From Psychromonas sp. B3M02 (GTDB taxonomy: Bacteria; Pseudomonadota; Gammaproteobacteria; Enterobacterales; Psychromonadaceae), in NCBI RefSeq assembly GCF_003318165.1, contig NZ_QOCB01000060.1, forward strand, positions 1 through 46,352: 46,352 bases of DNA. The letters run 5' to 3'. Every line of letters starts with the position of its first letter. The stretch's first letter is position 1. A program made the position numbers and the translations under genes. Of the stretch, positions 1 through 9,431 are shown in pieces. A model generated the notes under the pieces. It did no database searches. It was not told the DNA's origin and was given only the letters and a program-made list of their open reading frames with translations.

Positions 1-42
1 TACTAGATACTAGATGCTAGATGCTAGATGCTAGATGCTAGA
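1..42. repeat. Heptanucleotide tandem repeat
   Basis: Six consecutive 7-bp units begin the window: two TACTAGA followed by four TGCTAGA. The array is cut by the window edge, so its true length is unknown. The unit is not a codon multiple and no ORF covers it, so it is an intergenic microsatellite-like array prone to slippage. Confidence 0.85.
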
Positions 43-626
43 TTGTGAAATTGGCTTTGTCCCTTAATTGGAAATATAACTAAACACGGTTATAAAACTC
101 ACTAGAAAAATGAATTCTTGTATTCAGTTACTCCCTTTTCTATAGACAATAACTCAGCCTATATTTTTATGTAAATAAACTGTAATTATTTTTGTTAATT
201 TTGTTGCCTTATTGTAATTACAGCAACATTTTCCTGAATAACAATCTTTCACTGTTTAATTTCCCAGTAAATATAACTTCACATAACTTCTCCAGAAGCC
301 TATTAAATAAGCACATTTGCGCTTACGCGTACAATCCCTTCTGAAAAGACAATAACCTTATTTTTCATAAATATGCTTGTTGTTTAAAAAACTAAAATTG
401 TAATAACGCATTTATAAAACAACAAAATCGATTTATTCTTTGATCTGTTCTACCCTGATCAAGTTTCCTATGACTGTTTAAATTCTCACCATCCTTTTTA
501 GATACAAACTAAAGTGTCAGTAAATTAATCAATTAAACTTATTTTTCAATCACATTCAATGCAATTGATTCGCTTTTTAAAGGTAAATTCGACACAATAT
601 AACGACATTAATTACGGGTAAATAAT
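43..626. other. Gene-free AT-rich region upstream of sbcB
   Basis: About 580 bases without a credible ORF on either strand. It is very AT-rich and should contain the sbcB promoter, but no single -35/-10 pair stands out. I see no strong hairpin, terminator or CRP-type palindrome. Confidence 0.5.
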
Positions 627-2054
627 ATGAATCAAGTATCACCAAGCCTTTTATGGCATGACTATGAAACCTTTGGCTTAAATCCAGGCACAGATCGTCC
701 TTCACAGTTTGCCGGTATTCGCACCGATCTTGATTTAAATATTATTTCAGAACCTTATCAATGGTACTGCCGACCACCCAATGATTATTTACCTGCACCT
801 GAAGCTTGTTTAGTCACCGGCATTACACCGCAATACGCACTTCAGCACGGTGAATTTGAAAACCAATTTATTTTTAATATTTTACAACAATTTCAACAGG
901 CTAATACCTGTGTTGTGGGGTACAACAATATTCGTTTTGACGATGAAGTCACTCGCTTTACCTTGTATCGAAACTTTCATGATGCTTACCAAAGAGAATG
1001 GCAAAATGGTTGTTCACGTTGGGATATTATCGATATGGTAAGAGCGTGCTATGCCTTAAGACCTGAAGGTATTGAATGGGTATTTGATGAAAATGATGTT
1101 CCCTCTTTTAAGTTAGAGTTATTAACTAAAGCCAATGACATAGTGCATCAACAGGCACATGATGCAATGTCCGATGTTTACGCGACTATCGCCATGGCTA
1201 AATTGATCAAAGAAGCTCACCCTAAACTTTATGAATACTGCTTTAACTTAAGACAAAAGAATAAAGTAAAAGACGTATTAAAAATGGGAAGTTTTTCCCC
1301 TTTGGTACATATATCAGGCATGTTCCCAGCCTTACAAGGTTGTTGTTCTTATATTTTACCTATTGCACAACACCCCACTAACAGCAATGCAGTGATCGTA
1401 GTTGATTTAAATAAAGATTTATCGCAATTATTATCATTAGATATCGATCAAATTCAATCCTATTTGTATACCGCAACGGACAATTTACCAGAAGGAATCA
1501 ATCGTCCACCGATTAAACTTATTCATATAAATAAATGCCCGATTGTTGCCAGTGCAAAAACCTTAACCGCTGAACGCGCAAAAGAGTTAGGGGTTGATGC
1601 GAAACAATGTCGCGAATCAATGAATTTATTCCTCGCTAATAAACAACTAGTAGAAAAACTAACCGCAGTTTTTGACACTGAAGTAAAAAGCACTGGGCAG
1701 CAACAACCAGAACAAAAACTGTATTCTGGTGGTTTTCCTTCGGCAAACGATAAAAAACAAGCCAAAGAGATCACCCAATTATCGCCACAACAGATAGAAT
1801 CTTACCAAGTACACTTTGATGATCCTAACCTTGAAATGTTATGGCACCGCTATAAAGCGAGAAATTACCCACAAACCTTAACTAGCGAAGAGTCACAAAA
1901 ATGGAATCGTCATCGTGAAGCGTATTTCATTGAAAATGTTGATAACTACATCGCTCGTTTAGAGATGCTTGCTATTGAACATCAACATAATGAAGAGAAG
2001 ATTGCGATTTTACAAAAACTTGGACACTACTTAGAGTTTGTAACCAATAACTGA
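627..2054 (+). CDS. sbcB: Exodeoxyribonuclease I
   Basis: Exonuclease I degrades single-stranded DNA 3'-to-5' and works in recombination and mismatch repair with SSB. The protein is 475 aa, the same length as E. coli ExoI. The DEDDh catalytic set is visible: D12 and E14 in WHDYETFG, D105/D106 in NIRFDDEVTR, H178 and D183 in AHDAMSDVYATIAMAKL. The SH3-like and C-terminal helical regions that complete ExoI are present, for example LVHISGMFPA and YKARNYPQTL. The ATG is preceded by only a weak ribosome-binding sequence. It is probably monocistronic: cysK follows after 263 bases and a hairpin lies directly downstream. Function is firm from family similarity. Confidence 0.96.
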   Translation: MNQVSPSLLWHDYETFGLNPGTDRPSQFAGIRTDLDLNIISEPYQWYCRPPNDYLPAPEACLVTGITPQYALQHGEFENQFIFNILQQFQQANTCVVGYNNIRFDDEVTRFTLYRNFHDAYQREWQNGCSRWDIIDMVRACYALRPEGIEWVFDENDVPSFKLELLTKANDIVHQQAHDAMSDVYATIAMAKLIKEAHPKLYEYCFNLRQKNKVKDVLKMGSFSPLVHISGMFPALQGCCSYILPIAQHPTNSNAVIVVDLNKDLSQLLSLDIDQIQSYLYTATDNLPEGINRPPIKLIHINKCPIVASAKTLTAERAKELGVDAKQCRESMNLFLANKQLVEKLTAVFDTEVKSTGQQQPEQKLYSGGFPSANDKKQAKEITQLSPQQIESYQVHFDDPNLEMLWHRYKARNYPQTLTSEESQKWNRHREAYFIENVDNYIARLEMLAIEHQHNEEKIAILQKLGHYLEFVTNN

Positions 2055-2072
2055 TTAAAAAACAGCATACAA

Positions 2073-2106
2073 ATTGCTAGAGAGATGATCTATTTTCTCT
2101 AGCAAT
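2073..2106 (+). terminator. Hairpin after sbcB
   Basis: An 11-bp perfect inverted repeat, ATTGCTAGAGA at 2073-2083 and its complement at 2096-2106, starts 18 bases after the sbcB stop. There is no T-run on the + strand, so it is a 3'-end-protecting hairpin or a non-canonical terminator. Confidence 0.45.
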
Positions 2107-2211
2107 ACCACCTTTCACTTATAAACAAGTCATTTAAAATCAACAATCAATAAAACAAAAATGTAAATTCATTTAGTAAACAATTACTTTAAAAAAGTGT
2201 GATATTCCAAC

Positions 2212-2238
2212 ATATGGTAAAAACCTATATGGTATAAC
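2212..2238 (+). promoter_or_regulatory. Possible cysK promoter/operator with direct repeat
   Basis: The octamer ATATGGTA occurs at 2212-2219 and again at 2227-2234, so the two copies are 15 bp apart centre to centre. The second copy runs into TGGTATAAC, an extended -10-like element about 80 bases upstream of cysK. The paired spacing is compatible with activator half-sites next to a promoter. CysB is the obvious candidate, but I cannot match its loose consensus with confidence. Confidence 0.3.
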
Positions 2239-2317
2239 AAAATTTCACTTCCGCATTTTAAAACATTGGATATGCTATTAGCCTATCTATAAAAAACACC
2301 CAACCAATAGGAACAAT

Positions 2318-3286
2318 ATGATGAGTAAGATTTTTAGCGATAATTCACAAGCAATTGGTAACACTCCACTAGTACGTTTAAACAATGTAACTACAGGCAA
2401 TGTATTTGCAAAAGTTGAAAGTCGCAACCCAAGCTTCAGCGTAAAATGTCGTATTGGTGCAAACATGATCTTAGCTGCTGAAAAAGACGGTACGTTAACA
2501 AAAGATGTTGAATTAGTTGAAGCAACTAGTGGTAATACAGGTATCGCGCTTGCTTTTGTTGCTGCAGCTCGAGGTTACAAAATCACCCTAACTATGCCTA
2601 ACACAATGAGTGTTGAGCGTCGTAAACTATTAAAAGCATTGGGTGCAAATTTAGTACTTACTGATGGTGCTCTTGGTATGAAAGGTGCAATCAACAAAGC
2701 TGAAGAATTAGCTCAGTCTGAAACTAAAAAATACCTTGTAATGCGTCAATTCGAAAATCCAGCAAACCCTGAGGTTCACGTAGAGACAACTGGCCCAGAA
2801 ATCTGGAATGATACAGACGGTGAAATCGATGTATTTGTTGCAGGTGTTGGTACAGGCGGTACTATTTCAGGTGTAAGTCGTTACATTAAAGAAATCCAAG
2901 GTAAAGCAATTACAAGTGTTGCCGTTGAACCTACAGATTCACCAGTCATTTCACAAACGTTAGCCGGTGAAGAAGTTAAACCTGGACCACACAAAATCCA
3001 AGGTATTGGTGCTGGCTTCATTCCTAAAAACTTAGATATGTCATTAATAGACCGTGCAGAGCAAGTAAGCAACGAAGATGCTATTGCAATGGCTCGTCGT
3101 TTAATGGAAGAAGAAGGTATTCTAGCCGGTATTTCTTCTGGTGCGGCAGTCGTTGCTGCAGCACGTTTAGCAGCAGAGCCGGAATACAAAGATAAGAACA
3201 TCGTTGTTATTTTACCAAGCTCTGGTGAGCGTTACTTATCAACAGCTCTTTTTGCAGGTGTTTTTGAAGGTGAAAACTTCGCTTAA
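2318..3286 (+). CDS. cysK: Cysteine synthase A (O-acetylserine sulfhydrylase)
   Basis: This PLP enzyme makes L-cysteine from O-acetyl-L-serine and sulfide in the cytoplasm. The 322-aa protein follows E. coli CysK closely along its whole length. The PLP lysine is K43 in [14 protein letters not shown], the substrate loop TSGNTG and the phosphate-binding GTGGT are intact, and the C-terminal [12 protein letters not shown] is conserved. Two adjacent ATGs (2318, 2321) follow an AGGA ribosome-binding site; the second gives the usual MSKIF start and has the better spacing (8 nt). It precedes ptsHI-crr as in enterics, but a strong terminator and 400 bases separate it from ptsH, so it is its own unit. 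Confidence 0.97.
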   Translation: MMSKIFSDNSQAIGNTPLVRLNNVTTGNVFAKVESRNPSFSVKCRIGANMILAAEKDGTLTKDVELVEATSGNTGIALAFVAAARGYKITLTMPNTMSVERRKLLKALGANLVLTDGALGMKGAINKAEELAQSETKKYLVMRQFENPANPEVHVETTGPEIWNDTDGEIDVFVAGVGTGGTISGVSRYIKEIQGKAITSVAVEPTDSPVISQTLAGEEVKPGPHKIQGIGAGFIPKNLDMSLIDRAEQVSNEDAIAMARRLMEEEGILAGISSGAAVVAAARLAAEPEYKDKNIVVILPSSGERYLSTALFAGVFEGENFA

Positions 3287-3305
3287 TTTACCTCATAAAT
3301 AGCTT

Positions 3306-3334
3306 AAAAAAGGTGCTTTTTAGCACCTTTTTTT
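3306..3334 (+). terminator. Rho-independent terminator of cysK
   Basis: The stem AAAAAAGGTGCT (3306-3317) pairs with AGCACCTTTTTT (3322-3333) around a 4-base loop and is followed by T residues. It begins 20 bases after the cysK stop. The matching A and T tracts would also let it act weakly on the opposite strand. Confidence 0.92.
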
Positions 3335-3685
3335 ATATCTAAATATTGGAAAAACTGAGCTTTGCTTAAAAAACACTCAAAAACAACAATAATACATAGT
3401 TTTCCCCTTTAAAGAGGAGAAAATCGTTGACCTAGTACGTCATATTTAGGATCATTAAATATGATATTGAACGTTTTAATAACGGGTATTTAAAGATAAG
3501 TAAGGTGAGAGAAAAACTTAATATTTAGTTAATCGCTATTATCAATTTTTTCTTTTATTCCTACCTCTCATTTTTAAAGTTTATACGCTGCATTTTAACA
3601 ATTTCAATGTCGTTCAATAGCAATTTTTTTTTACATCAATTAAAATTTGCTATCATTACAAATTTAAATTTATTAAGGTGTTACC
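3335..3685. other. ptsH upstream region
   Basis: Gene-free stretch between the cysK terminator and ptsH, very AT-rich. It must carry the ptsHI-crr promoter. A TTGACC at 3427-3432 is the best -35-like hexamer but has no good -10 at 16-18 bp. I see no consensus CRP site, unlike the enteric pts promoter. Confidence 0.4.
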
Positions 3686-3943
3686 ATGTATCAAAAAACA
3701 GTAACTATCACGGCTCCAAACGGTCTTCATACTCGCCCTGCAGCACAATTTGTTAAAGAAGCAAAATCATTTGCATCTGACATTTCTGTTGAAGTAGGTA
3801 GCAAATCTGCAAGTGCAAAAAGTCTTTTCAAACTACAAACTCTTGGTTTAACTCAAGGCACATCAGTGAACATTAAAGCTGAAGGCGCAGACGAGCAAAA
3901 AGCTGTTGATACGCTTGTTGAGTTAATGGCAACATTAGTTTAA
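3686..3943 (+). CDS. ptsH: Phosphocarrier protein HPr
   Basis: HPr carries phosphate from enzyme I to the EIIA domains of the sugar phosphotransferase system. The 85-aa length equals E. coli HPr. The phosphorylated H15 sits in NGLHTRPAA, and S46 lies in [10 protein letters not shown], the second family signature. The start has a good AAGG ribosome-binding site. ptsI follows after 50 bases with no terminator, so the two are co-transcribed. Confidence 0.97.
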   Translation: MYQKTVTITAPNGLHTRPAAQFVKEAKSFASDISVEVGSKSASAKSLFKLQTLGLTQGTSVNIKAEGADEQKAVDTLVELMATLV

Positions 3944-3993
3944 TACATATATCTTTCAATAAGATAAATATTTAGTAGTTTTAAGGATAGGTT

Positions 3994-5715
3994 ATGATAT
4001 CTGGCATACTGGCATCCCCTGGTATTACGTTTGCAAAAGCATTGTTATTACAAGAAGACGAAATTTCTCTCAATACTGAGAAAGTAAGCAATATTGAACA
4101 TGAAATTACTCGATTTCTTGACGGCCGAGCAAAAACTTCAGCTCAACTAGAAGTAGTTAAGCAAAAAGCTCTTGAGACATTTGGTGAAGAGAAAGAAGCT
4201 ATCTTTGAAGGGCATATAATGCTACTTGAAGATGAAGAGCTTGAAGAAGATATCATCACCTATATCAAGAAAAACAAAGCAACTGCCGACTTTGCTGTTA
4301 ACGCAGTCGTGGAAGAAAATGCACAAATGTTACAAGAGTTAGACGACCCTTACTTGCGTGAACGTGCAGCTGACTTCCGTGACATCGGTAACCGTTTATT
4401 AAAGAACGTATTAGGCATTGACATTGTTAATCTAAGTGATATTTCAGAAGAGGTTGTGTTAATTGCAAATGATTTAACACCTTCTGAAACGGCACAAATT
4501 AACCTAGATAAAGTATTAGGCTTTATTACAGACATTGGTGGCCGTACTTCACATACGTCTATCATGGCTCGCTCACTAGAGATTCCAGCCATTGTTGGTA
4601 CTAACGATATTACTCAAAAAGTAGAGAATGGCGACCTAGTTATTCTTGATGCTTTAAACAATAAAGTAATCATCAACCCAACTGATGCAGAAATGGAAGA
4701 AGCTAAAGCTGTACGTGAAGAGTTCTTACACGAAAAAGCTGAGCTAGCTAAATTAAAAGATTTACCAGCTACAACGACTGATGGTCATCAGGTTGAAGTT
4801 GGGGCAAACGTTGGTTCTGTAAAAGACACTGACGGTGCTAAGCGCAACGGCGCAGAATGTGTTGGTTTATACCGCACAGAATTCCTATTCATGGATAGAG
4901 ATCAACTTCCTACTGAAGAAGAACAGTTCCTTGCTTACAAAGATGTTGTAGAAGCAATGGAAGGTAAAGCATGTATTATCCGTACTATGGATATCGGTGG
5001 TGATAAAGACCTACCTTACTTAGACTTACCAACGGAATTAAACCCATTTTTAGGATGGCGTGCAATCCGTATCTGTTTTGATCGTCCAGAGATCATGAAT
5101 CCACAATTACGTGGTTTATTACGTGCTTCTGCCTTTGGTAAAATCCGTATCATGTTCCCAATGATCATCTCAGTTGAAGAAGTTCGTAAATTAAAAGCTA
5201 TCCTAGAAACATTAAAAGCTGAATTAAGAGATGAGAATCTTGCTTTTGATGAAGAGATTGAGATTGGTGTAATGATCGAAACACCAGCGGCTTCTGCAAT
5301 TGCGCACCACTTAATTAAAGAAGTAGATTTCTTCAGTATCGGTACTAACGATTTAACACAGTACACACTAGCTGTGGACCGTGGTAATGAATTAATTTCT
5401 GATCTTTACAACCCATTAACACCTTCTGTTTTAACTATCATTAAAACAGTAATCGATGCATCTCATGCAGCGGGTAAATGGACTGGTATGTGTGGTGAGT
5501 TAGCAGGTGATGAACGTGCAACTCTATTACTACTAGGTATGGGCTTAGATGAATTCTCAATGAGTTCAATTTCAATTCCTACGGTTAAGAAAGTTATCCG
5601 TAGCACTAGCTTTGCAGATGCCAAAGCGCTAGCTGATAAAGCATTATCAATGGCGACTGCGGGAGAGATAGAAGCCTTAGTTAACGACTTCAATAAAGCT
5701 AAAGGTATTAGTTAA
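3994..5715 (+). CDS. ptsI: PTS enzyme I (phosphoenolpyruvate-protein phosphotransferase)
   Basis: Enzyme I takes phosphate from phosphoenolpyruvate and passes it to HPr. The 573-aa protein is two residues shorter than E. coli EI. Domains in order are the N-terminal HPr-binding helical domain (about 1-145), the phosphohistidine domain with active H187 in [13 protein letters not shown], and the PEP-binding TIM barrel (about 260 onward) with [13 protein letters not shown] and the catalytic-cysteine segment GMCGELAGD. It starts 50 bases after ptsH with an AAGGA ribosome-binding site. A hairpin with a T-run follows the stop before crr, as described separately. Confidence 0.97.
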   Translation: MISGILASPGITFAKALLLQEDEISLNTEKVSNIEHEITRFLDGRAKTSAQLEVVKQKALETFGEEKEAIFEGHIMLLEDEELEEDIITYIKKNKATADFAVNAVVEENAQMLQELDDPYLRERAADFRDIGNRLLKNVLGIDIVNLSDISEEVVLIANDLTPSETAQINLDKVLGFITDIGGRTSHTSIMARSLEIPAIVGTNDITQKVENGDLVILDALNNKVIINPTDAEMEEAKAVREEFLHEKAELAKLKDLPATTTDGHQVEVGANVGSVKDTDGAKRNGAECVGLYRTEFLFMDRDQLPTEEEQFLAYKDVVEAMEGKACIIRTMDIGGDKDLPYLDLPTELNPFLGWRAIRICFDRPEIMNPQLRGLLRASAFGKIRIMFPMIISVEEVRKLKAILETLKAELRDENLAFDEEIEIGVMIETPAASAIAHHLIKEVDFFSIGTNDLTQYTLAVDRGNELISDLYNPLTPSVLTIIKTVIDASHAAGKWTGMCGELAGDERATLLLLGMGLDEFSMSSISIPTVKKVIRSTSFADAKALADKALSMATAGEIEALVNDFNKAKGIS

Positions 5716-5724
5716 CTGATTGAT

Positions 5725-5757
5725 AAGAAAGGTAGGTTATCGCTTACCTTTCTTTTT
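5725..5757 (+). terminator. Internal terminator/attenuator between ptsI and crr
   Basis: The perfect 10-bp stem AAGAAAGGTA (5725-5734) and TACCTTTCTT (5745-5754) encloses a 10-base loop and ends in T residues. It lies only 27 bases upstream of the crr start. It probably terminates part of the ptsHI transcripts, so EIIA-Glc would be set partly by read-through or by a separate promoter. Confidence 0.7.
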
Positions 5758-5783
5758 ATTTTATAAAATTGGAGTTTAGTTAT

Positions 5784-6293
5784 ATGGGTTTTTTTGATTC
5801 TTTAAAAAAAGCAGTAAGCGGCAATACACAAACAGCAAACACCATTGATATTATTGCACCACTATCAGGTGAGATCATTGCTATTGAAGATGTGCCAGAT
5901 GTCGTTTTTGCTGAAAAAATTGTTGGTGATGGCATTGCGATTCGCCCTACCGGAAATAAAATGGTTGCACCATGTGATGGTGAAATTGGTAAGATTTTCG
6001 AAACTAACCATGCCTTTTCACTAGAGTCTGCAGATGGTATTGAATTATTTGTTCACTTTGGTATTGATACAGTTGAGCTAAAAGGCGAAGGTTTTACTCG
6101 CGTTGCTCAAGAAGGTCAAAAAGTAAAAGCGGGTGATACTATCATCGAGTTCGATCTTGCTTTATTAACTGAAAAAGCTAAATCTATTTTAACGCCTGTT
6201 GTTATCTCTAACATGGATGAGATTAAAGAGTTACAGAAAATGTCTGGTACTGTTGAAGTAGCGTCAGATCCTGTGCTTAAAATCGTTAAATAA
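5784..6293 (+). CDS. crr: PTS glucose-specific EIIA component
   Basis: EIIA-Glc accepts phosphate from HPr, passes it to EIIBC permeases, and in enterics controls adenylate cyclase and inducer exclusion. The start is ATG 5784 (MGFFDSL), 9 nt after a GGAG; this gives 169 aa, exactly the E. coli length. A longer in-frame start at 5769 would overlap that ribosome-binding site. H76 (NHAFS) and the phosphorylated H91 (LFVHFGID), numbered with Met, are both present. A terminator follows closely, so crr ends the PTS cluster. No EIIBC gene is next to it. Confidence 0.97.
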   Translation: MGFFDSLKKAVSGNTQTANTIDIIAPLSGEIIAIEDVPDVVFAEKIVGDGIAIRPTGNKMVAPCDGEIGKIFETNHAFSLESADGIELFVHFGIDTVELKGEGFTRVAQEGQKVKAGDTIIEFDLALLTEKAKSILTPVVISNMDEIKELQKMSGTVEVASDPVLKIVK

Positions 6294-6313
6294 TGATAAA
6301 CAAGTTCCAATAT

Positions 6314-6338
6314 AAAAAGTCGCTTAGGCGGCTTTTTT
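6314..6338 (+). terminator. Terminator of the pts cluster
   Basis: AAAAAGTCGC (6314-6323) pairs with GCGGCTTTTT (6328-6337) around a TTAG loop, with one G-T pair and a T-run. It is 20 bases past the crr stop. Confidence 0.9.
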
Positions 6339-6417
6339 CATTTTAGCCCTCCTTGTTCTTAACTTCTCTTTCTTGTTACAATCATGCATCTTTTTATTTA
6401 ATAATAGAAGCATTTCA

Positions 6418-6768
6418 ATGACAACAACTATGTACGGTATCCCAAATTGCGATACTATTAAAAAAGCGCAAAAATGGCTTAAAGAAAACGACATTGCCTT
6501 CACCTTTCATGACTACCGTAAAGATGGGTTAGATGAAGATTTATTAGCTCAGTTTTATGCTGTTTCTTCTTGGGGTGAGCTGTTAAATAAACGTAGCACT
6601 AGCTATCGTGCACTAACGGAGCAACAAAAAGAGACCTTAGATGAAACAACAGTTAAAGCACTGTTCATCGATTCCCCTACTTTAATAAAACGTCCGCTAA
6701 TCATTCATAACGGCGCTGCAATCGTCGGATTTAATGTTAAAAAATACCAATCTTTTTTTGCAGTATAA
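6418..6768 (+). CDS. yffB: ArsC/Spx-family protein YffB
   Basis: Small thioredoxin-fold protein of the arsenate reductase (ArsC/Spx) family, 116 aa from ATG 6418. The single cysteine motif GIPNCDTIKKA is the family signature, and KRPLIIHNGAAIVGF matches the conserved second half. The upstream in-frame start at 6373 adds residues with no counterpart in E. coli YffB and lacks a ribosome-binding site, so I rejected it. Real arsenate reduction is unlikely, because the canonical ArsC arginine cluster is not evident and YffB proteins have no proven substrate. It sits 9 bases before dapE, the same partner as in E. coli, and is probably co-transcribed with it. Confidence 0.9.
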   Translation: MTTTMYGIPNCDTIKKAQKWLKENDIAFTFHDYRKDGLDEDLLAQFYAVSSWGELLNKRSTSYRALTEQQKETLDETTVKALFIDSPTLIKRPLIIHNGAAIVGFNVKKYQSFFAV

Positions 6769-6777
6769 GGAAATACA

Positions 6778-7911
6778 ATGAGCCATTCACCAGTCGTATC
6801 ACTATTACAAGATTTAATCAGTCGTCGTTCAGTCACTCCTGAAGATGCAGGTTGCCAAGACCTTCTTATTTCACGTTTAGAAAAAATGGGTTTTGTATGT
6901 GAAACAATGGAATTTGAAGATACCTTAAACCTTTGGGCAAGACGTGGTACGGAAGCCCCCCTATTTTGTTTTGCAGGTCATACTGATGTGGTTCCACCGG
7001 GTCCAGAAAGTAAATGGAACACTCCGCCCTTCGAACCAACTATTGTTGATGGCATGTTGTATGGACGTGGTGCAGCAGACATGAAAAGTGGTATTGCTTG
7101 TTTCATGCTTGGCTTAGAAGCATTCATTGAAGAGCACCAAGAACATAAAGGCTCAATTGCGCTATTAATTACTAGTGATGAAGAAGGCCCTTTTATCAAC
7201 GGTACAACACGTGTGATAGATGTATTAGAAGCGCGTAATGAGAAAATTGATTACTGTATCGTTGGTGAACCTTCAAGTACTAACCATGTAGGTGACATTA
7301 TTAAAAATGGTCGTCGTGGTTCATTAACCGCTGATATCACTTTTAAAGGTACACAAGGACACGTTGCTTACCCGCATCTAGTTAATAACCCTATTCATTT
7401 AGCTGCCCCTGCTTTAACAGAGCTAGTACAAACAGAATGGGATAAAGGTAACCAGTACTTCCCTGCAACCAGTTTTCAAATTACTAACTTTAATTCAGGT
7501 ACTGGTGCGAGTAATGTTGTTCCTGGTGATGCGGTTGTACAATGTAACTTCCGTTATTCAACTGAACTGACAGCGGACATGTTAACTGAAAAAGTGGAAG
7601 GGATATTAAATAAATCCGGTTTTGAATACGATATTAAATGGACTTATAACGGCCAACCATTTATTACGGAACCAGGTTCGCTAACAGATGCTGTTGCTGA
7701 TGCTATTTTAGCAACAAACGGCATTACTACTGAGCTATCAACAAGTGGCGGTACATCCGATGCGCGCTTTATTGCGCCTACTGGCGCACAAGTGGTGGAA
7801 CTAGGCCCAATTAATGCCACCATCCATAAAGTAAATGAATCAACTAACATTGCCCAATTAGATGAATTAGTTGATATCTTTAAGCTAACACTTAAAAACT
7901 TACTGGCATGA
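6778..7911 (+). CDS. dapE: Succinyl-diaminopimelate desuccinylase
   Basis: DapE hydrolyses N-succinyl-LL-2,6-diaminopimelate to LL-DAP and succinate in the lysine and peptidoglycan precursor pathway. It is a 377-aa M20 dinuclear zinc enzyme. Metal and catalytic residues are visible: H68 and D70 (GHTDVVPPG), D101 ([10 protein letters not shown]), E135/E136 (SDEEGPF), the E of VGEPSS, and the C-terminal H of ATIHKVNE. An AAGGAA ribosome-binding site precedes the ATG. Its stop overlaps the next start as ATGA, so it is coupled to the downstream peptidase gene. Confidence 0.96.
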   Translation: MSHSPVVSLLQDLISRRSVTPEDAGCQDLLISRLEKMGFVCETMEFEDTLNLWARRGTEAPLFCFAGHTDVVPPGPESKWNTPPFEPTIVDGMLYGRGAADMKSGIACFMLGLEAFIEEHQEHKGSIALLITSDEEGPFINGTTRVIDVLEARNEKIDYCIVGEPSSTNHVGDIIKNGRRGSLTADITFKGTQGHVAYPHLVNNPIHLAAPALTELVQTEWDKGNQYFPATSFQITNFNSGTGASNVVPGDAVVQCNFRYSTELTADMLTEKVEGILNKSGFEYDIKWTYNGQPFITEPGSLTDAVADAILATNGITTELSTSGGTSDARFIAPTGAQVVELGPINATIHKVNESTNIAQLDELVDIFKLTLKNLLA

Positions 7912-8579
7912 ACCCATTAGAATTGACCGGACAAGCGCAAACTCATTTGGTTGAGTTTGCACCGAATAGGTTACTGCATAAGCAAGTCATCGCAGACTTT
8001 ACAGCGTTACAAAGTAGCGCTAAAAGTGCAGGCTTTACGCTACATGTTGCTAGTGCTTTTCGTAGCTTTGAACGTCAATTACATATATGGAATAACAAAT
8101 ATTCCGGTGTTACTGCGATATTAGATCAGCTAGAAAAACCTATTGATATCAACAAAGTGAGCGAACGGGAAAAACTGTATCACCTGTTGCATTGGTCTGC
8201 CCTACCAAGTGCTAGTCGCCATCACTGGGGAACAGATATCGATGTATACGACCCGAGCTTATTACCACAGGGCCAATCATTGCAGTTGCAGAAAAGTGAG
8301 TATTTGAATGGTGGTTATTTTAGTGAGTTAACGGCTTGGTTAGGTGAGAATATTCAAGCATTCGGTTTTTGTCGTCCTTATCAAAAGGATCAAGGTGGAG
8401 TTGCTGAAGAGCCATGGCACTTAAGTTATTTTCCCATTGCAGAAAACTGTTTAGTACAACTAGATCTCGATTTAATTCGTGACACAATTCAATCTCATGA
8501 GATTTTAGGTAAAGAATTGATCCAACAAGAGTTAGCACATATCTATCAGCAGTATGTCTGCAATCTAACACCAAGATAA
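7908..8579 (+). CDS. M15-family (VanY/DdpX-like) D,D-carboxypeptidase
   Basis: Putative zinc D-alanyl-D-alanine carboxypeptidase or dipeptidase, 223 aa. The M15 motif S-x-H-x-x-G-x-x-x-D is seen as S103, H105, G108 and D112 within [15 protein letters not shown], and the catalytic E-x-W-H as E168 to H171 in EEPWHLSYF. No signal peptide is visible, so it may act on cytoplasmic cell-wall fragments, or export may be unconventional. It overlaps dapE by 4 bases (ATGA). Co-expression with DAP synthesis suggests peptidoglycan turnover. The family is secure; the substrate is inferred. Confidence 0.85.
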   Translation: MNPLELTGQAQTHLVEFAPNRLLHKQVIADFTALQSSAKSAGFTLHVASAFRSFERQLHIWNNKYSGVTAILDQLEKPIDINKVSEREKLYHLLHWSALPSASRHHWGTDIDVYDPSLLPQGQSLQLQKSEYLNGGYFSELTAWLGENIQAFGFCRPYQKDQGGVAEEPWHLSYFPIAENCLVQLDLDLIRDTIQSHEILGKELIQQELAHIYQQYVCNLTPR

Positions 8580-8590
8580 AAATCTAACTT

Positions 8591-8700
8591 ATACCAATCA
8601 CACTAAATAACTGATCTATTTTACTGGTTAAAATGACTTACTTCTTCGTTGTCATTTTTCCTGCGCAAAATTTAGCTCGCTTACTTAATGCAATTGGTAT
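8591..8700. mobile_element. MITE-like element, copy 1 (110 bp)
   Basis: The element starts ATACCAAT (8591-8598) and ends ATTGGTAT (8693-8700), a perfect terminal inverted repeat. The terminal repeat continues imperfectly inward for about 30 bp. An inner hairpin pairs AAAATGAC (8631-8638) with GTCATTTT. It has no coding capacity. A longer relative lies at 46144-46305 and a fragment at 17987-18014, so this is a dispersed family of non-autonomous elements. Confidence 0.75.
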
Positions 8701-8712
8701 TACTTTAAAAGT

Positions 8713-8750
8713 AAAAAGCCAAGTACATGTATGTACTTGGCTTTATTTTT
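8713..8750. terminator. Bidirectional terminator between the M15 peptidase and yajQ genes
   Basis: AAAGCCAAGTACAT (8715-8728) and its exact complement (8731-8744) form a 14-bp stem, flanked by A residues on the left and ATTTTT on the right. It lies between convergent genes and can serve both. Confidence 0.88.
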
Positions 8751-8770
8751 TAGAAACTATCCAACAAAAA

Positions 8771-9253
8771 CTAGTCTTTAAAGTTATTAAACTGGAAACC
8801 CATTCCTAAATCACACTCTTTTACTAAGCGCATCGTTTGCTGAAGGTCATCACGTTTTTTACCGGTTACACGTAATTGATCACCTTGAATAGATACCTGT
8901 ACTTTCATTTTGCTATCTTTAATGTGTTTTACTAACTTCTTAGCCGTTGGCTGATCAACACCTACTTTAAATTTCACATTTTGTGACCAGAATTTACCAG
9001 ACTGCTCGTATTTATCAGGGTCCATAGAGCGAGTATCAACACCACGTTTTACTAAGTTAGCACGTAACATATCGCGCAATGCATTGATTTGCATTTCCGC
9101 TTCTGCTTCTAATTTAACCACTTCTTTGTTTAGTGTAATAGATGCTTTTACACCACGAAAATCATAACGAGTACCGAGTTCACGGCTAGTGTTATCAACG
9201 GCATTTTTAACTTCTACTAAATCAATTTCTGATACGATATCAAATGAAGGCAT
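8771..9253 (-). CDS. yajQ: YajQ-family cyclic-di-GMP/nucleotide-binding protein
   Basis: YajQ (UPF0234) is a small two-ferredoxin-fold protein that binds nucleotides; Xanthomonas and Pseudomonas members bind cyclic di-GMP. The 160-aa length and the start [20 protein letters not shown] are typical, as are [10 protein letters not shown] and the C-terminal [18 protein letters not shown] ribosome-binding site precedes the ATG. It is monocistronic between a bidirectional terminator and the divergent panE promoter. Its in vivo role here is not visible from sequence, though a GGDEF cyclase is encoded at 25.3-26.8 kb. Confidence 0.93.
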   Translation of the reverse strand: MPSFDIVSEIDLVEVKNAVDNTSRELGTRYDFRGVKASITLNKEVVKLEAEAEMQINALRDMLRANLVKRGVDTRSMDPDKYEQSGKFWSQNVKFKVGVDQPTAKKLVKHIKDSKMKVQVSIQGDQLRVTGKKRDDLQQTMRLVKECDLGMGFQFNNFKD

Positions 9254-9354
9254 CTTTGTTCCCTTTTAAAACTATAAAATATTCTAGGGTATGAATTTAC
9301 CAGAAAACGCAGTGATCATCTATGACTAAGCATTGCCATAGTGTGTTTTGTCTC

Positions 9355-9383
9355 TTGTAACTAAATCAGCAAATTAGCATAAT
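9355..9383 (+). promoter_or_regulatory. Sigma-70 promoter of panE
   Basis: TTGTAA (9355-9360), a 17-bp spacer, then CATAAT (9378-9383), about 50 bases upstream of the panE ATG. Spacing is ideal and each hexamer differs from consensus by one or two bases. Confidence 0.6.
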
Positions 9384-9431
9384 AGATGTTTATGTTAATG
9401 ATCATAGTCATTTAACGGTATAGGACACAGT

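Noticed and set aside
6418-6768. Arsenate reductase function for the ArsC-family protein
   Set aside because: It matches YffB, with one Cys and a dapE neighbour. No ars genes are nearby and the ArsC arginine residues are not evident.
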